Part shown: piece after piece, positions 50,467 through 58,731 of the stretch
Numbering within the stretch: position 1 is the first letter of the stretch
Layout of the letters: each line of letters starts with the position of its first letter
From: Curtobacterium sp. PhB115
GTDB taxonomy: Bacteria > Actinomycetota > Actinomycetes > Actinomycetales > Microbacteriaceae
Assembly (NCBI RefSeq): GCF_003752025.1
Contig: NZ_RJKR01000013.1
Location: 1 to 64,000, forward strand
Reading direction: 5' to 3'
DNA: 64,000 bases
Translations under genes and position numbers: made by a program
Notes under the pieces: model-generated
Databases searched by the model: none
Told to the model about the DNA's origin: nothing
Seen by the model: only the letters and a program-made list of their open reading frames with translations

Positions 50467-50576
50467 CTGGAGGCACGGTGCCAGGTCGCACCGCGCCTCC
50501 AGTCCGCAGTGTGCGAGGTTCCCACCCCCGTGACGTGCCGCGCGGGCCGCACTGTGCGCGGAACCTCGCACGTTGC
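50467..50576. repeat. Composite repeat, second copy (families 2 and 3)
   Basis: Family 2 arms CTGGAGGCACGGTGC (50467-50481) and GCACCGCGCCTCCAG (50488-50502), one mismatch; family 3 arms GCAGTGTGCGAGGTTCC (50506-50522) and GGAACCTCGCACGTTGC (50560-50576), two mismatches. The interior starts CACCCCCGTGAC, as in the copy at 48351. It lies in the 205-bp gap between divergent genes. Confidence 0.75.
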
Positions 50577-50646
50577 ACGAGCGACACGCGCTTCGCGCTC
50601 GCGCGGCGCGCACGGTCGGTGCCGAGCCGGGGAGAATGGGAGCCCT

Positions 50647-51654
50647 ATGCCCAGCGCACACCCGACCTCCCGCATCCCGCTCAACACCCTCGCCGCACCG
50701 TTCGGCCTCGCAGGCTTCGCCGAGACGTGGTCGTACGCGGCACCCGTCCTCGGACTGCCCGCCGTCGTCCCGCAGGTCTTCTGGGTGGTCGCGGCGGTGG
50801 CGTGGGTGTGGTTGCTCGGCGCGCACGTCCTGCGGGGCGTCCGGGTTGACGAGCGCCTGGTCGACCAGCTCCGTCACCCCGCGCAGGGCCCGATCGCGGC
50901 CCTGGTTCCCGCGACCGCGATGCTCCTCGGCGTCGACCTCGCGCGGTTCTGGGAGATCGGCGGGCGGGTCCTCGTGCTGCTCGCGGTGGCGGTCGCTGCC
51001 GGGTTCGCGGCGTGGTTGCTGAGCACGTGGTTCGAGGGGCGCCTGACCCTGGAGGCCGTGCACGGCGGCTACCTGCTGCCGACGGTCGCCGCGGCCCTCG
51101 TCGCCGCCGTCGCGACGCACGAGGTGGGTGCGGGCTGGCTGTCCTGGGCGTGCTTCGGCGTCGGCGTGTTCTTCTGGGGCGTGATGACCGGGCTGCTCCT
51201 CATCCGGCTGTCGTTCCGTCCCGCACTGCCCGACCCGCTCGTCCCCACGATGGCGATCCTCGTGGCCCCGCCCGCAGTGGCGACGGTGTCCCTGTTCGCA
51301 CTCACCGACGACGCCCGGACCCTGCCCGTGCAGGCGATCGCGGGCCTCGGGGTCCTCATGCTCCTCGTGCAGCTCGCGTTGCTGCCCCGCTACGTCCGGC
51401 TCGGGTTCTCGCTCGGGTTCTGGTCGTTCGTGTTCCCGGCTGCGGCGGTCGCCACGGCGGCGATCGAGTGGTTCCGGGTGCTCGACCTGCCGGTGGCGTG
51501 GGTGCCCACGACCGTGCTGCTGGTGCTGCTCACCCTGCTCGTCGTCGTGGTCGGGGTGCGGTCGCTGAGCCTGGCCGCGCGGCACCTGCTCGGGCAGGCC
51601 GAGTCGGTGCTGCACGCCGCCGACGACGAGGACGCGGCACCCGCCACGCACTGA
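50647..51654 (+). CDS. TDT/SLAC1-family membrane transporter
   Basis: A 335-residue protein with about ten membrane segments, of the tellurite-resistance/dicarboxylate transporter (TehA/SLAC1) family: PLNTLAAPFGLAGFAETWSYAA at the start is the typical first helix with its conserved GLAG, and the halves repeat in pairs. Homologues carry anions or C4-dicarboxylates; the substrate here is unknown. ATG 50647 follows GGGAG. Confidence 0.78.
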   Translation: MPSAHPTSRIPLNTLAAPFGLAGFAETWSYAAPVLGLPAVVPQVFWVVAAVAWVWLLGAHVLRGVRVDERLVDQLRHPAQGPIAALVPATAMLLGVDLARFWEIGGRVLVLLAVAVAAGFAAWLLSTWFEGRLTLEAVHGGYLLPTVAAALVAAVATHEVGAGWLSWACFGVGVFFWGVMTGLLLIRLSFRPALPDPLVPTMAILVAPPAVATVSLFALTDDARTLPVQAIAGLGVLMLLVQLALLPRYVRLGFSLGFWSFVFPAAAVATAAIEWFRVLDLPVAWVPTTVLLVLLTLLVVVVGVRSLSLAARHLLGQAESVLHAADDEDAAPATH

Positions 51655-51660
51655 CGCGGT

Positions 51661-51689
51661 GCCGACGGCGATGCAGTGCGTCGGCACCC
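51661..51689 (+). terminator. Hairpin terminator after the TDT-family gene
   Basis: GTGCCGACG and CGTCGGCAC with an 11-nt loop, six bases after the stop codon. Confidence 0.55.
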
Positions 51690-51745
51690 GGTCTGCGACG
51701 AACCACGCGCCGAACGACTCGTGGTTCGTCGCAGAACGGGTGCGC
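51686..51745. repeat. Palindromic repeat family 1, copy C (perfect inner stem)
   Basis: Inner arms TCTGCGACGAACCACG (51694-51709) and CGTGGTTCGTCGCAGA (51722-51737) match exactly over 16 bp; outer arms GCACCCG (51686-51692) and CGGGTGC (51739-51745) extend the stem past small bulges. It lies between convergent genes and also serves as a plausible terminator. Confidence 0.72.
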
Positions 51746-51759
51746 GATCGCGGGAGGCG

Positions 51760-52782
51760 TCAGGCAGCCACCGTGTCGTCGGCCGTCAGCACCGGCGCGA
51801 TCGTCCCCGTCCGGGCCCCTTCGTACGCTGCCAGGATCATGCCGAGGACCGCGATGCCCTCCCGCTCGGAGTGGATCGGCCGGGTGCCGTCGCGGAGGCA
51901 GGCACCGAACGCACCGACCTCGGCCGCGAAGGTGTCGACCTCGTCGAACGTCACGGTCTCGCTGGTGCCGTCGAGCAGGTCCCAGCGCAGGGTGGTGCCG
52001 TCGCTCGTCAGGGCGCCGAGCTCCCCGACGACGCTGAACCGTTCGGTGCCGGCCGCCGGGTCGTACGCCCAGCTCGTCACGAGCTGCCCGACGGCGCCGT
52101 TGTCGAAGCGGAACAGCGCCTGCGCGGAGTCCTCGCCCTCCATGAAGGCCAGTCGGTGGGTGGACAGCATCGCGGTCGCCTGCACCGGGACACCGCCAGC
52201 CAGGTGCATGAGCAGGTAGCTCGGGTGGTAGCCGGTGTCGATGAGCTCGCCGCCGCCGCTCGTCGAGGCGTGTGCCCGCCACCCCATGTTCGACGGGTCG
52301 AACTCGTTGCGGAACGAGTCCGTGGTGCGCACCTCGTACACGGTTCCCAGGGCGCCGTCGTCGATGAGTTCCTTCGCCTTCGCGACCGCGGGCATGAAGA
52401 GCTGGTTGTGTGCGCACATCAGCGTGATGCCCGACTCCGACACGGCACGTTGCACGTCGGCGGCCTCGTCCGGGCTGAGGCAGAGCGGCTTCTCGCACAG
52501 TACGTGCTTGCCGGCCCGTGCCGCTGCCACGATCGCGTCGCGGTGCAGGTGGTGCGGCAGGCAGATGTCGACGGCGTCGATGTCGGCCTGTTCGAGCATC
52601 TCGAGGTAGTCGGTGAAGAACGGGACCCCGAGCTCGGCGCCGCGCTCCTCGGCCGTCGCGGCGAACGCGTCCGCCACCGCCGCGACCCGGATGAGCTCGG
52701 GGTGCTGCGCGTACCCGTTGATGTGGAAGGTGGCGATCCCGCCGCCGCCGATGAGGCCGACGCGGATGATGTCGCTGGACAT
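51760..52782 (-). CDS. Gfo/Idh/MocA-family oxidoreductase
   Basis: 340 residues. The N-terminal Rossmann motif is RVGLIGGGGIATFHINGY, the family EKP motif is GKHVLCEKPLCLS, and the active-site region reads GGGELIDTGYHPSYLL. These enzymes oxidise or reduce sugars and polyols with NAD(P). ATG 52782 follows AGGAG. Last gene of the sugar ABC operon, 44 bp after a second dehydrogenase, so the two probably act in sequence on the imported sugar. Confidence 0.9.
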   Translation of the reverse strand: MSSDIIRVGLIGGGGIATFHINGYAQHPELIRVAAVADAFAATAEERGAELGVPFFTDYLEMLEQADIDAVDICLPHHLHRDAIVAAARAGKHVLCEKPLCLSPDEAADVQRAVSESGITLMCAHNQLFMPAVAKAKELIDDGALGTVYEVRTTDSFRNEFDPSNMGWRAHASTSGGGELIDTGYHPSYLLMHLAGGVPVQATAMLSTHRLAFMEGEDSAQALFRFDNGAVGQLVTSWAYDPAAGTERFSVVGELGALTSDGTTLRWDLLDGTSETVTFDEVDTFAAEVGAFGACLRDGTRPIHSEREGIAVLGMILAAYEGARTGTIAPVLTADDTVAA

Positions 52783-52826
52783 GGTGACTCCTGTGGTTGG
52801 TTCGTGGTGCTGGACTGCTGGGGCGG

Positions 52827-53819
52827 TCAGGCGGGTGCGCCGACCAGGGTGTCGGCGGCTGCCGCGTGGTTCGCGGCCACCACCAGCCGCGTGAGCTCGA
52901 CGGCCCTGTCGAGGTTGTCGTCGGCACGTGTGCCGGCGGCGGCGTGGCCCACCCACTGACCGAACGCGTCCTGGGTGTCCGCGGGGACGTCGAGGGTGAC
53001 CGTCTCGTCGCCGTAGGCCGGTCCGCCGGCGGTGAGCCGGGCCTCCCGGTCGGAGTAGGCGAGCCAGCCCCGGGTGCCGGCCACGTCGATCGTGAACGGG
53101 GTGCCGGCGACGAAGCCGGCCTCGATGACCCCGATGGCCTGCGACGGGTAGCCGACGGTGACGACGGCGTGGTCCTCGACGGCACGGCCGGTGTACGAGC
53201 GGTAGACCGCCTCGACCGTGTCGGGGCGGGCGCCGAGGAAGAGCTGCGTCAGGTAGACGGGGTGGCAGCCGAGGTCGGTGAGGGCGCCGCCGATCGCCGT
53301 CGCCGGGTCGAAGAAGCGCTCCGGCAGCCACGGTGCGACGGCGCCGTCGTGCGAGAGCCGGACGCGGGAGTACGTGACGTCGCCGAGGCGGCCGTCCTCG
53401 ATCTCGCGGCGGATCGCGGCGGTGGAGCCGTGGTACAGGCGGGGCAGGGAGACGACGAGCGCGACACCGGCCGCGTCGCAGGCGGCGATGACCGCTTCGC
53501 ACTCCTCGACGGTGAGGGCGAGGAGCTTCTCGGTGAAGACGTGCTTGCCGGCCGCTGCCGCGCGCTCGATCACGTCGCGGTGGACGTCGGTCGAGGTCGT
53601 GATGGTGACGGCGTCGACGTCGTCGCGGGCGAGGAGTGCATCGAGGTCGTCGGTGTACGGGACGCCGAAGCGCTCGGCGCCCTCGCGGCCGCGGTCTGCG
53701 TCGTCGTCCCAGACGGCCACGAGCTCGGTGCCGGGGTGGTCGACGGTCTGCTGCGCGTAGTCGCCGGCGTGGACGTGCCAGAAGCCGAGGACGGCGACGC
53801 GCAAGGGGGTGGAGGGCAT
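52827..53819 (-). CDS. Gfo/Idh/MocA-family oxidoreductase
   Basis: A 330-residue relative of the downstream gene. The nucleotide-binding turn is altered (VAVLGFWHVHAGDY instead of GxGxxG), a variant seen in one branch of the family, and EKP reads GKHVFTEKLLALT, with Leu for Pro. The active-site His-Pro remains in TDLGCHPVYLTQ. ATG 53819. Co-directional with the binding-protein gene 45 bp upstream, consistent with one operon for uptake and oxidation of a sugar or polyol. Confidence 0.87.
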   Translation of the reverse strand: MPSTPLRVAVLGFWHVHAGDYAQQTVDHPGTELVAVWDDDADRGREGAERFGVPYTDDLDALLARDDVDAVTITTSTDVHRDVIERAAAAGKHVFTEKLLALTVEECEAVIAACDAAGVALVVSLPRLYHGSTAAIRREIEDGRLGDVTYSRVRLSHDGAVAPWLPERFFDPATAIGGALTDLGCHPVYLTQLFLGARPDTVEAVYRSYTGRAVEDHAVVTVGYPSQAIGVIEAGFVAGTPFTIDVAGTRGWLAYSDREARLTAGGPAYGDETVTLDVPADTQDAFGQWVGHAAAGTRADDNLDRAVELTRLVVAANHAAAADTLVGAPA

Positions 53820-53864
53820 GTTTCGGTGATTCCTTTCGTTGGGGGACGACCAGAGCGTTCCCGC

Positions 53865-55256
53865 TCAGATCCGGACCTTGTCGTAGTCCTTCGGCAACGT
53901 GAACGGCGAGTAGGTCTGCATCATCGGGTCGACGCGGTTCTGCGCCCGCTCGACGGCTTCCTGCGGACTCGCGGTGCCGAGCAGCACGCTCGAGCGCGCG
54001 TCGGCGAGGGAGTCCCACCACGCGCCGCCGACGGGCAGCGGCGGGCGGCAGGTGGACGCGCCGATCGACTCGGTGAAGAAGCGGATCGACTTCGCGGAGC
54101 CCTTCGGGTCCTCGAGCGCCGCGATGTTCGACGGCACGCTCGTGGCCGGCACCATGTAGGTCTCCTGGCCCTGCTTGCTCGTGAAGTACTTCATGAGTTC
54201 CCACACGGCCTTGTTCTTCTTCGAGCCCTTCGGCACGCACAGCGCGAAGCCGCCGGACCACGTGTACTTGTCGCCGCCGTCCTGCTGGGTCGGCAGGTAT
54301 GCAGTGCCCCAGTCGAGGTCCTTCGGGCCGTAGTTGTCGAAGGTCTGGATGGTGGAGGGGACGCTGACCATGAAGGCCATCCGGTCCGCCATGAACGCGG
54401 TCTGCCCCGGCGGGTGCCCGGTCGGCTCGTAGGTCGCGATGAAGGTGTCGGCGTCCTTGTAGCCGTACCGCCCCGCCCAGTCCTCGTAGAACTCGAAGAT
54501 GCTCCGGACGCTCGCCGAGTCCATCGTCATCTTCGAGTCCTGCTGGTCGAAGTACGACGCACCGAGTCCGAGGCCCCAAGTGAACGGCCAGCCCTCGCCG
54601 TACCAGGGGAGCAGACCCATGTGCGTGTAGTTGCCACCGGACTTCTTCGTGACGCGCTCGCTGACCTCCCACATCCGGTCCATGCTCACCGGACCGTTGT
54701 GCTCCCAGTCGAACTCGTCCGGATCGACCCCGGCACCTGTCAGCATCGTGCGGTTCACGAACATGCCACGGGCGTCGGTGTCGTGGGGGAGCCCGTACGT
54801 CTTGCCCTGGTAGCTGACCTCGCCGATCGTGAAGCCGAGCCACTGCGCCAGGAACTCGTCCTTCGGCTGGTCCTCGAACTCCTCGATCATGTCGTCGATC
54901 GGTTCGATCAGCCCGATCGCCGCGTACTGCGCCGCACTGAACCGGTCGAGGAGCCACAGGTCGGGGGCAGTCCCGCCCCGCACGGCGGTGATGATGCTCG
55001 TCGCGTCGCCGGTGCCCTGCGACGGCACGACGTTCACCTTCACCGTCACCTCGGGGTGGATCTTGTTGAAGTCCTTGATCACCTTCGTCTGGAACGGCAC
55101 GAATGTGCCCGTGACACCCCAGATGGTGACCTGGTTCGGGTTGCTCCGGCTCCCGGAGCCGGAGGCGCACGACGCCGCGAGGAGCGCGAGCGCACCCGCG
55201 CCACCGGTCGCCGCGGCACCGCGCAGGAACGTTCGTCGGTCGAATGCAGTGCTCAC
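53865..55256 (-). CDS. ABC sugar-binding protein, Tat-exported lipoprotein
   Basis: A 463-residue extracellular solute-binding protein (family 1, CUT1 type). The signal has a twin-arginine motif DRRTFLRG and a lipobox LAASC (Cys at about 30), so it should leave by the Tat path and be lipid-anchored. The mature protein has VTIWGVTGTFVPFQTKVIKDFNKIHPEVTVKV and the GTAPDLWLLD loop typical of sugar-binding proteins. GTG 55256 overlaps the permease stop (GTGA). Confidence 0.9.
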   Translation of the reverse strand: MSTAFDRRTFLRGAAATGGAGALALLAASCASGSGSRSNPNQVTIWGVTGTFVPFQTKVIKDFNKIHPEVTVKVNVVPSQGTGDATSIITAVRGGTAPDLWLLDRFSAAQYAAIGLIEPIDDMIEEFEDQPKDEFLAQWLGFTIGEVSYQGKTYGLPHDTDARGMFVNRTMLTGAGVDPDEFDWEHNGPVSMDRMWEVSERVTKKSGGNYTHMGLLPWYGEGWPFTWGLGLGASYFDQQDSKMTMDSASVRSIFEFYEDWAGRYGYKDADTFIATYEPTGHPPGQTAFMADRMAFMVSVPSTIQTFDNYGPKDLDWGTAYLPTQQDGGDKYTWSGGFALCVPKGSKKNKAVWELMKYFTSKQGQETYMVPATSVPSNIAALEDPKGSAKSIRFFTESIGASTCRPPLPVGGAWWDSLADARSSVLLGTASPQEAVERAQNRVDPMMQTYSPFTLPKDYDKVRI

Positions 55257-56197
55257 TTGAAGCTCCCGATCTGGACGCCCTTGATGAACGTCCGCTGGAA
55301 CACGAAGAACAGGACCACGAGCGGCAGGATGATGAGCACCGATGCCGCCATCAGCTGGTTGAACTGGAAGTCCTGCGAGTTGTTCAGACGGAAGATCTGC
55401 AGGCCGATGGACAGCGTCTGCACGTTCTCGTCCTGCAGGTAGATGAGCGGTCCGAGGAAGTCGTTCCACGCACCGACCGCCGCGAAGATCCCCACCGTGA
55501 CGAGCGCCGCCTTGGCCTGCGGGAACACGATCCGCCACAGGATGCCCCACTCGGAGGCGCCGTCCATCCGCGCTGCGTTGAGCAGGTCCTTCGGGATCTG
55601 CAGCAGGAACTGCCGGAGCAGGAACACGTAGAACGCGGACCCGAACAGACTCGGCACGATCAGGGGCAGGAACGTGTTGATCCAGCCGAGTCGGGCGTAC
55701 AGGTCGAACATCGGGATGAGCGTGACCGGGAACGGGATGAACAGCGTGGCGAGCACGACGTAGAACACCTTGTCGCGGCCGCGCCACTCGAGGCACGAGA
55801 ACCCGTACGCGATCACGAGGTTCGAGACCATCGAGAAGAGCGTCACGCAGACCGTGATGATGAGCGTGTTCCGGAAGAACGTGAAGAACGGCATCGCGTC
55901 GATCGCCTTGCCGAAGTTCGACCAGTCGAGCCACTGCGGGAACCACGTGGGCGGGAAGGCGCCGAGCTCCGAGTTGCCCTTCAGCGCCGAGATCACCATC
56001 CAGTAGATCGGGATGAGGAACAGCAGGCTCATCGCGATGAGGAGCACGCGAGCGAGGACGGACGACCACGGTGAGCGGATCGAGCCGTCGGCGTTCCGGG
56101 AGCGGTCGTCGGCCCCCTTGCGACCGCGGGGTCGGACGGACTCGATCGACGAGGTCACGGTGTCACGGTCCGGGTGTCGTTCAGTGCGCAGTGTCAT
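55253..56197 (-). CDS. Sugar ABC transporter permease, MalG type
   Basis: 314 residues with six membrane segments after a 45-residue polar N-terminus. The ATPase-contact EAA loop is LNAARMDGASEWGILWRIVFPQAKAAL. It ends FQRTFIKGVQIGSFK, a typical CUT1 permease tail. ATG 56197 lies 3 bp after the stop of the first permease gene. Confidence 0.92.
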   Translation of the reverse strand: MTLRTERHPDRDTVTSSIESVRPRGRKGADDRSRNADGSIRSPWSSVLARVLLIAMSLLFLIPIYWMVISALKGNSELGAFPPTWFPQWLDWSNFGKAIDAMPFFTFFRNTLIITVCVTLFSMVSNLVIAYGFSCLEWRGRDKVFYVVLATLFIPFPVTLIPMFDLYARLGWINTFLPLIVPSLFGSAFYVFLLRQFLLQIPKDLLNAARMDGASEWGILWRIVFPQAKAALVTVGIFAAVGAWNDFLGPLIYLQDENVQTLSIGLQIFRLNNSQDFQFNQLMAASVLIILPLVVLFFVFQRTFIKGVQIGSFK

Positions 56198-56200
56198 CGG

Positions 56201-57238
56201 TCACTCCCCGGTCACGTCGTAGTTGACGAAGCGCTTGGACAGCCAGTACACGAGCCCGGACAGGATCATCCCGGCCAGGAACAGCAGCACGGCCATCGCA
56301 CTCGCGAACCCGAGCTGCGCGTAGCTGAACGCGTTCTTGTAGAGGTAGAGCATGTAGAACAACGTCCCGTTGTCCGGGCTGCCGAGCCCTCCGGTGCCGG
56401 AGGAGATCACGTACGCCTCGGTGAAGACCTGCAGCCCGTTGCTGATGCCGGTGATCAGGTTGAACAGGATCACGGGGGAGAGCAGCGGCAGCGTCAGCGC
56501 GAAGAACTGCCGGAGCGGTCCGGCCCCGTCCACGCGAGCGGCTTCGTACAGGGTCTTCGGGATCCCACGCAGCCCCGCGAGGAAGATCAACGCCGCGTTG
56601 CCCGCACCCATCTGCGCGAGCGCGACGATCACGAGCTTCGCCGTCGTCGGGTCGCCGAGCAGGTTCGTCGCCGGGATCCCGACGAGCTTCATGACCTGGT
56701 TGACGAGGCCGGTCTGCGGGTTGACGAGCACCACGAAGATGAACGCCAACGCGAACGTCGGGATGAGCGACGGGATGTAGAGCGCCGTCCGGTACCAGCC
56801 GATCTCGCGGACGTCCTGGTTCATCGCGATGGCGATCACGATCGCGATGACGATCCCGACCGGCACCGCGATCACGGCGTAGAACAGGGTGTTGCCGACC
56901 GCCGTGTGCACCAGCGGGTCGATGAAGGCGGCGACGTAGTTGGCGAACCCGACCCACGTGATGTCGGCCATGCCCGAGTACCGGGTCAGGCTGATCGCGA
57001 ACGAGTAGATCAGGGGGTAGGCGATGAACACCAGCACGCCGAGGATCCACGGCGAGATGAACGCGATGCCGACGCGGAGCCGACGGCGCTCGGCCGGGGT
57101 CCACGGATGGCGTTCCCGTGCGCGGCCACCGGCGGGTCGCCGTCTCGGTCGACCCCGGCTGGTCGGTCCGTCGTCGTCCCCTCGGCGCTCGCCGCTGGAG
57201 GGTCGTGGTGCTGTTCCGGTCCGTGTCGTCGTCGTCAC
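56201..57238 (-). CDS. Sugar ABC transporter permease, MalF type
   Basis: 345 residues with six membrane segments after a basic N-terminus of about 45 residues. The EAA loop is KTLYEAARVDGAGPLRQFFALTLPLLSP. I start at the GTG 57238, which has AAGGGA upstream; the frame is open further but would run into the promoter region. It is the first gene of the minus-strand operon permease, permease, binding protein, two dehydrogenases. No ATPase gene is present; such operons commonly share one MsiK/MalK-type ATPase encoded elsewhere. Confidence 0.9.
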   Translation of the reverse strand: MTTTTRTGTAPRPSSGERRGDDDGPTSRGRPRRRPAGGRARERHPWTPAERRRLRVGIAFISPWILGVLVFIAYPLIYSFAISLTRYSGMADITWVGFANYVAAFIDPLVHTAVGNTLFYAVIAVPVGIVIAIVIAIAMNQDVREIGWYRTALYIPSLIPTFALAFIFVVLVNPQTGLVNQVMKLVGIPATNLLGDPTTAKLVIVALAQMGAGNAALIFLAGLRGIPKTLYEAARVDGAGPLRQFFALTLPLLSPVILFNLITGISNGLQVFTEAYVISSGTGGLGSPDNGTLFYMLYLYKNAFSYAQLGFASAMAVLLFLAGMILSGLVYWLSKRFVNYDVTGE

Positions 57239-57324
57239 GAGCGTCCCTTCCGACCCCGCGTCACCCCGATGTGACGCGGGCGAATCCGTCTCCGGACGGG
57301 CGAACCGATCGCACCGTCGCGGAT

Positions 57325-57365
57325 TCAATCCAATTGATTGACAAATTCGTTTGAGCAGAGACGAT
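57325..57365 (+). promoter_or_regulatory. ROK gene promoter with operator
   Basis: A perfect -35 TTGACA (57338-57343), 16-bp spacer and GACGAT (57360-57365), seven bases before the ROK ATG. Overlapping the -35 is the palindrome TCAATC-N5-GATTGA (57325-57341). It lies in the divergent region between the sugar operon and its likely regulator and is conspicuously AT-rich for this window, so it is a good candidate ROK operator. Confidence 0.7.
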
Positions 57366-57372
57366 AGGGATC

Positions 57373-58638
57373 ATGGACGAGCCACGTCAACCCCTTCGCC
57401 ACACCGTGGTGCAGGGCAGAACGGGCGGCACGAACCTCGTGCGCGTCGGGGTCCAGAACCGTGCGCTGGTGCTCGATCTCGTCCGTCGCCGGGGACCGTT
57501 CGCCCGCGCCGAGCTGATGCGTGCGACCGGGCTCAGCGCGCAGACGGTGTCGAACATCGCGGCCGGACTCGTGGCAGCGGGACTCGTGCGCGAAGCACCG
57601 GGCGGCGGACGACGACTCGAGGTCGTCGCAGGGTCGCGGTCGGCGATCGGGGTCCACCTCGACCCGGCGCACCTCGTCGTCGTGCGCACCGACCTGACCG
57701 GCGCCGTGCTGGCCGTCGAGCACGTCGACCTGGACGCGACGGACGACCCGGCGCGGACGCTCGACACGATGGCGGCGGCGGTGCACCGGGTCCGTGGCGG
57801 TGCCCGTCAGCGCGTTCCCCTTCCCGCCGGCATCGGCCTCGCCGTCCCCGGCTCGATCGACCCCGACGGCGTCCGGCTGGGTACCCCCGCGCAGTTGCCC
57901 GCCTGGTGGTCGCTGCCGGTCACCGACGAGCTCGCCGCCCGGACGGGTCTGCCCGTGCGGCTCGAGAAGGACGGCGTCGCGAGCGCCCTCGGCGAGGTGT
58001 GGTCCGCTGCCGGTGCCGACGACCTGGTCTCCGTGTTCCTCGGCCACGGCATCAGCGCCGCGACGGTCGCCGCGGGCGAGGTGGTCCGCGGCGCGACCGG
58101 CAACGCCGGCGAGTTCGGTGGCATGCCCGTCGAGGCGCACGGCCGCTGGACCGAGGTCTGGGAAGCATGCCAGCCCCTGCAGCAAGTCCGCCGCGGGATC
58201 GACGCCGGGCTGCTCCCCACGGGAGTCCCACTCGACCGCCCCGGCGACGTCCGGCACGCGTTCGAGCGGCTCTGCGCGACGCCGTCCGCAGCGCCGCTGG
58301 TCGCCGAGGCCGGTGCCGCCCTCGGATCCGCGCTCGCCCACGTCGTCGAGTTGCTCGACGTGCCACGCGTCGTGATCGGTGGCAGCGCGGCCCTCGCCGG
58401 CGGCGACGTCTTCATCGATGCCGTCCGCGAGCGGCTCGCGGTCCGGCTGCCGAACGGACCGTTCCCGACGGTCGCGGCGACCGCCTTCGGCGAGGCCTCG
58501 GTGGCCCGTGGCGCCGCCTGCGCGGTGCTGCAGGCCGACCTCGCCGTGCCTGCCCCCGTCGGCCGCGGCGCCGGCGTCGGTACGGGGCGTCGACCGGGAG
58601 GCCCGGTGCACGTCCGCAGCATCGCCCACCCCTGGTGA
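57373..58638 (+). CDS. ROK-family transcriptional regulator
   Basis: 421 residues. An N-terminal winged helix (VLDLVRRRGPFARAELMRATGLSAQTVSNIAAGLVAAGLV) is followed by a ROK sugar-kinase-like domain with GIGLAVPGSIDPDGVRLG, VFLGHGISAATV and GNAGEFGGMPV. The usual ROK zinc motif with its cysteine cluster is not visible; only one Cys (WEACQP) lies nearby. It probably senses a sugar and represses the divergent ABC operon through the TCAATC palindrome. ATG 57373 is seven bases after GACGAT (leaderless). Confidence 0.88.
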   Translation: MDEPRQPLRHTVVQGRTGGTNLVRVGVQNRALVLDLVRRRGPFARAELMRATGLSAQTVSNIAAGLVAAGLVREAPGGGRRLEVVAGSRSAIGVHLDPAHLVVVRTDLTGAVLAVEHVDLDATDDPARTLDTMAAAVHRVRGGARQRVPLPAGIGLAVPGSIDPDGVRLGTPAQLPAWWSLPVTDELAARTGLPVRLEKDGVASALGEVWSAAGADDLVSVFLGHGISAATVAAGEVVRGATGNAGEFGGMPVEAHGRWTEVWEACQPLQQVRRGIDAGLLPTGVPLDRPGDVRHAFERLCATPSAAPLVAEAGAALGSALAHVVELLDVPRVVIGGSAALAGGDVFIDAVRERLAVRLPNGPFPTVAATAFGEASVARGAACAVLQADLAVPAPVGRGAGVGTGRRPGGPVHVRSIAHPW

Positions 58639-58731
58639 GCGGGACTGTCCAGGGCGTCGGGTCGGCCGTGCGCATGACGTCGCGCGACGGGGACGTCGCG
58701 TTCGCGGCCCGGGCGTCGTAGCGTCGGGGGC

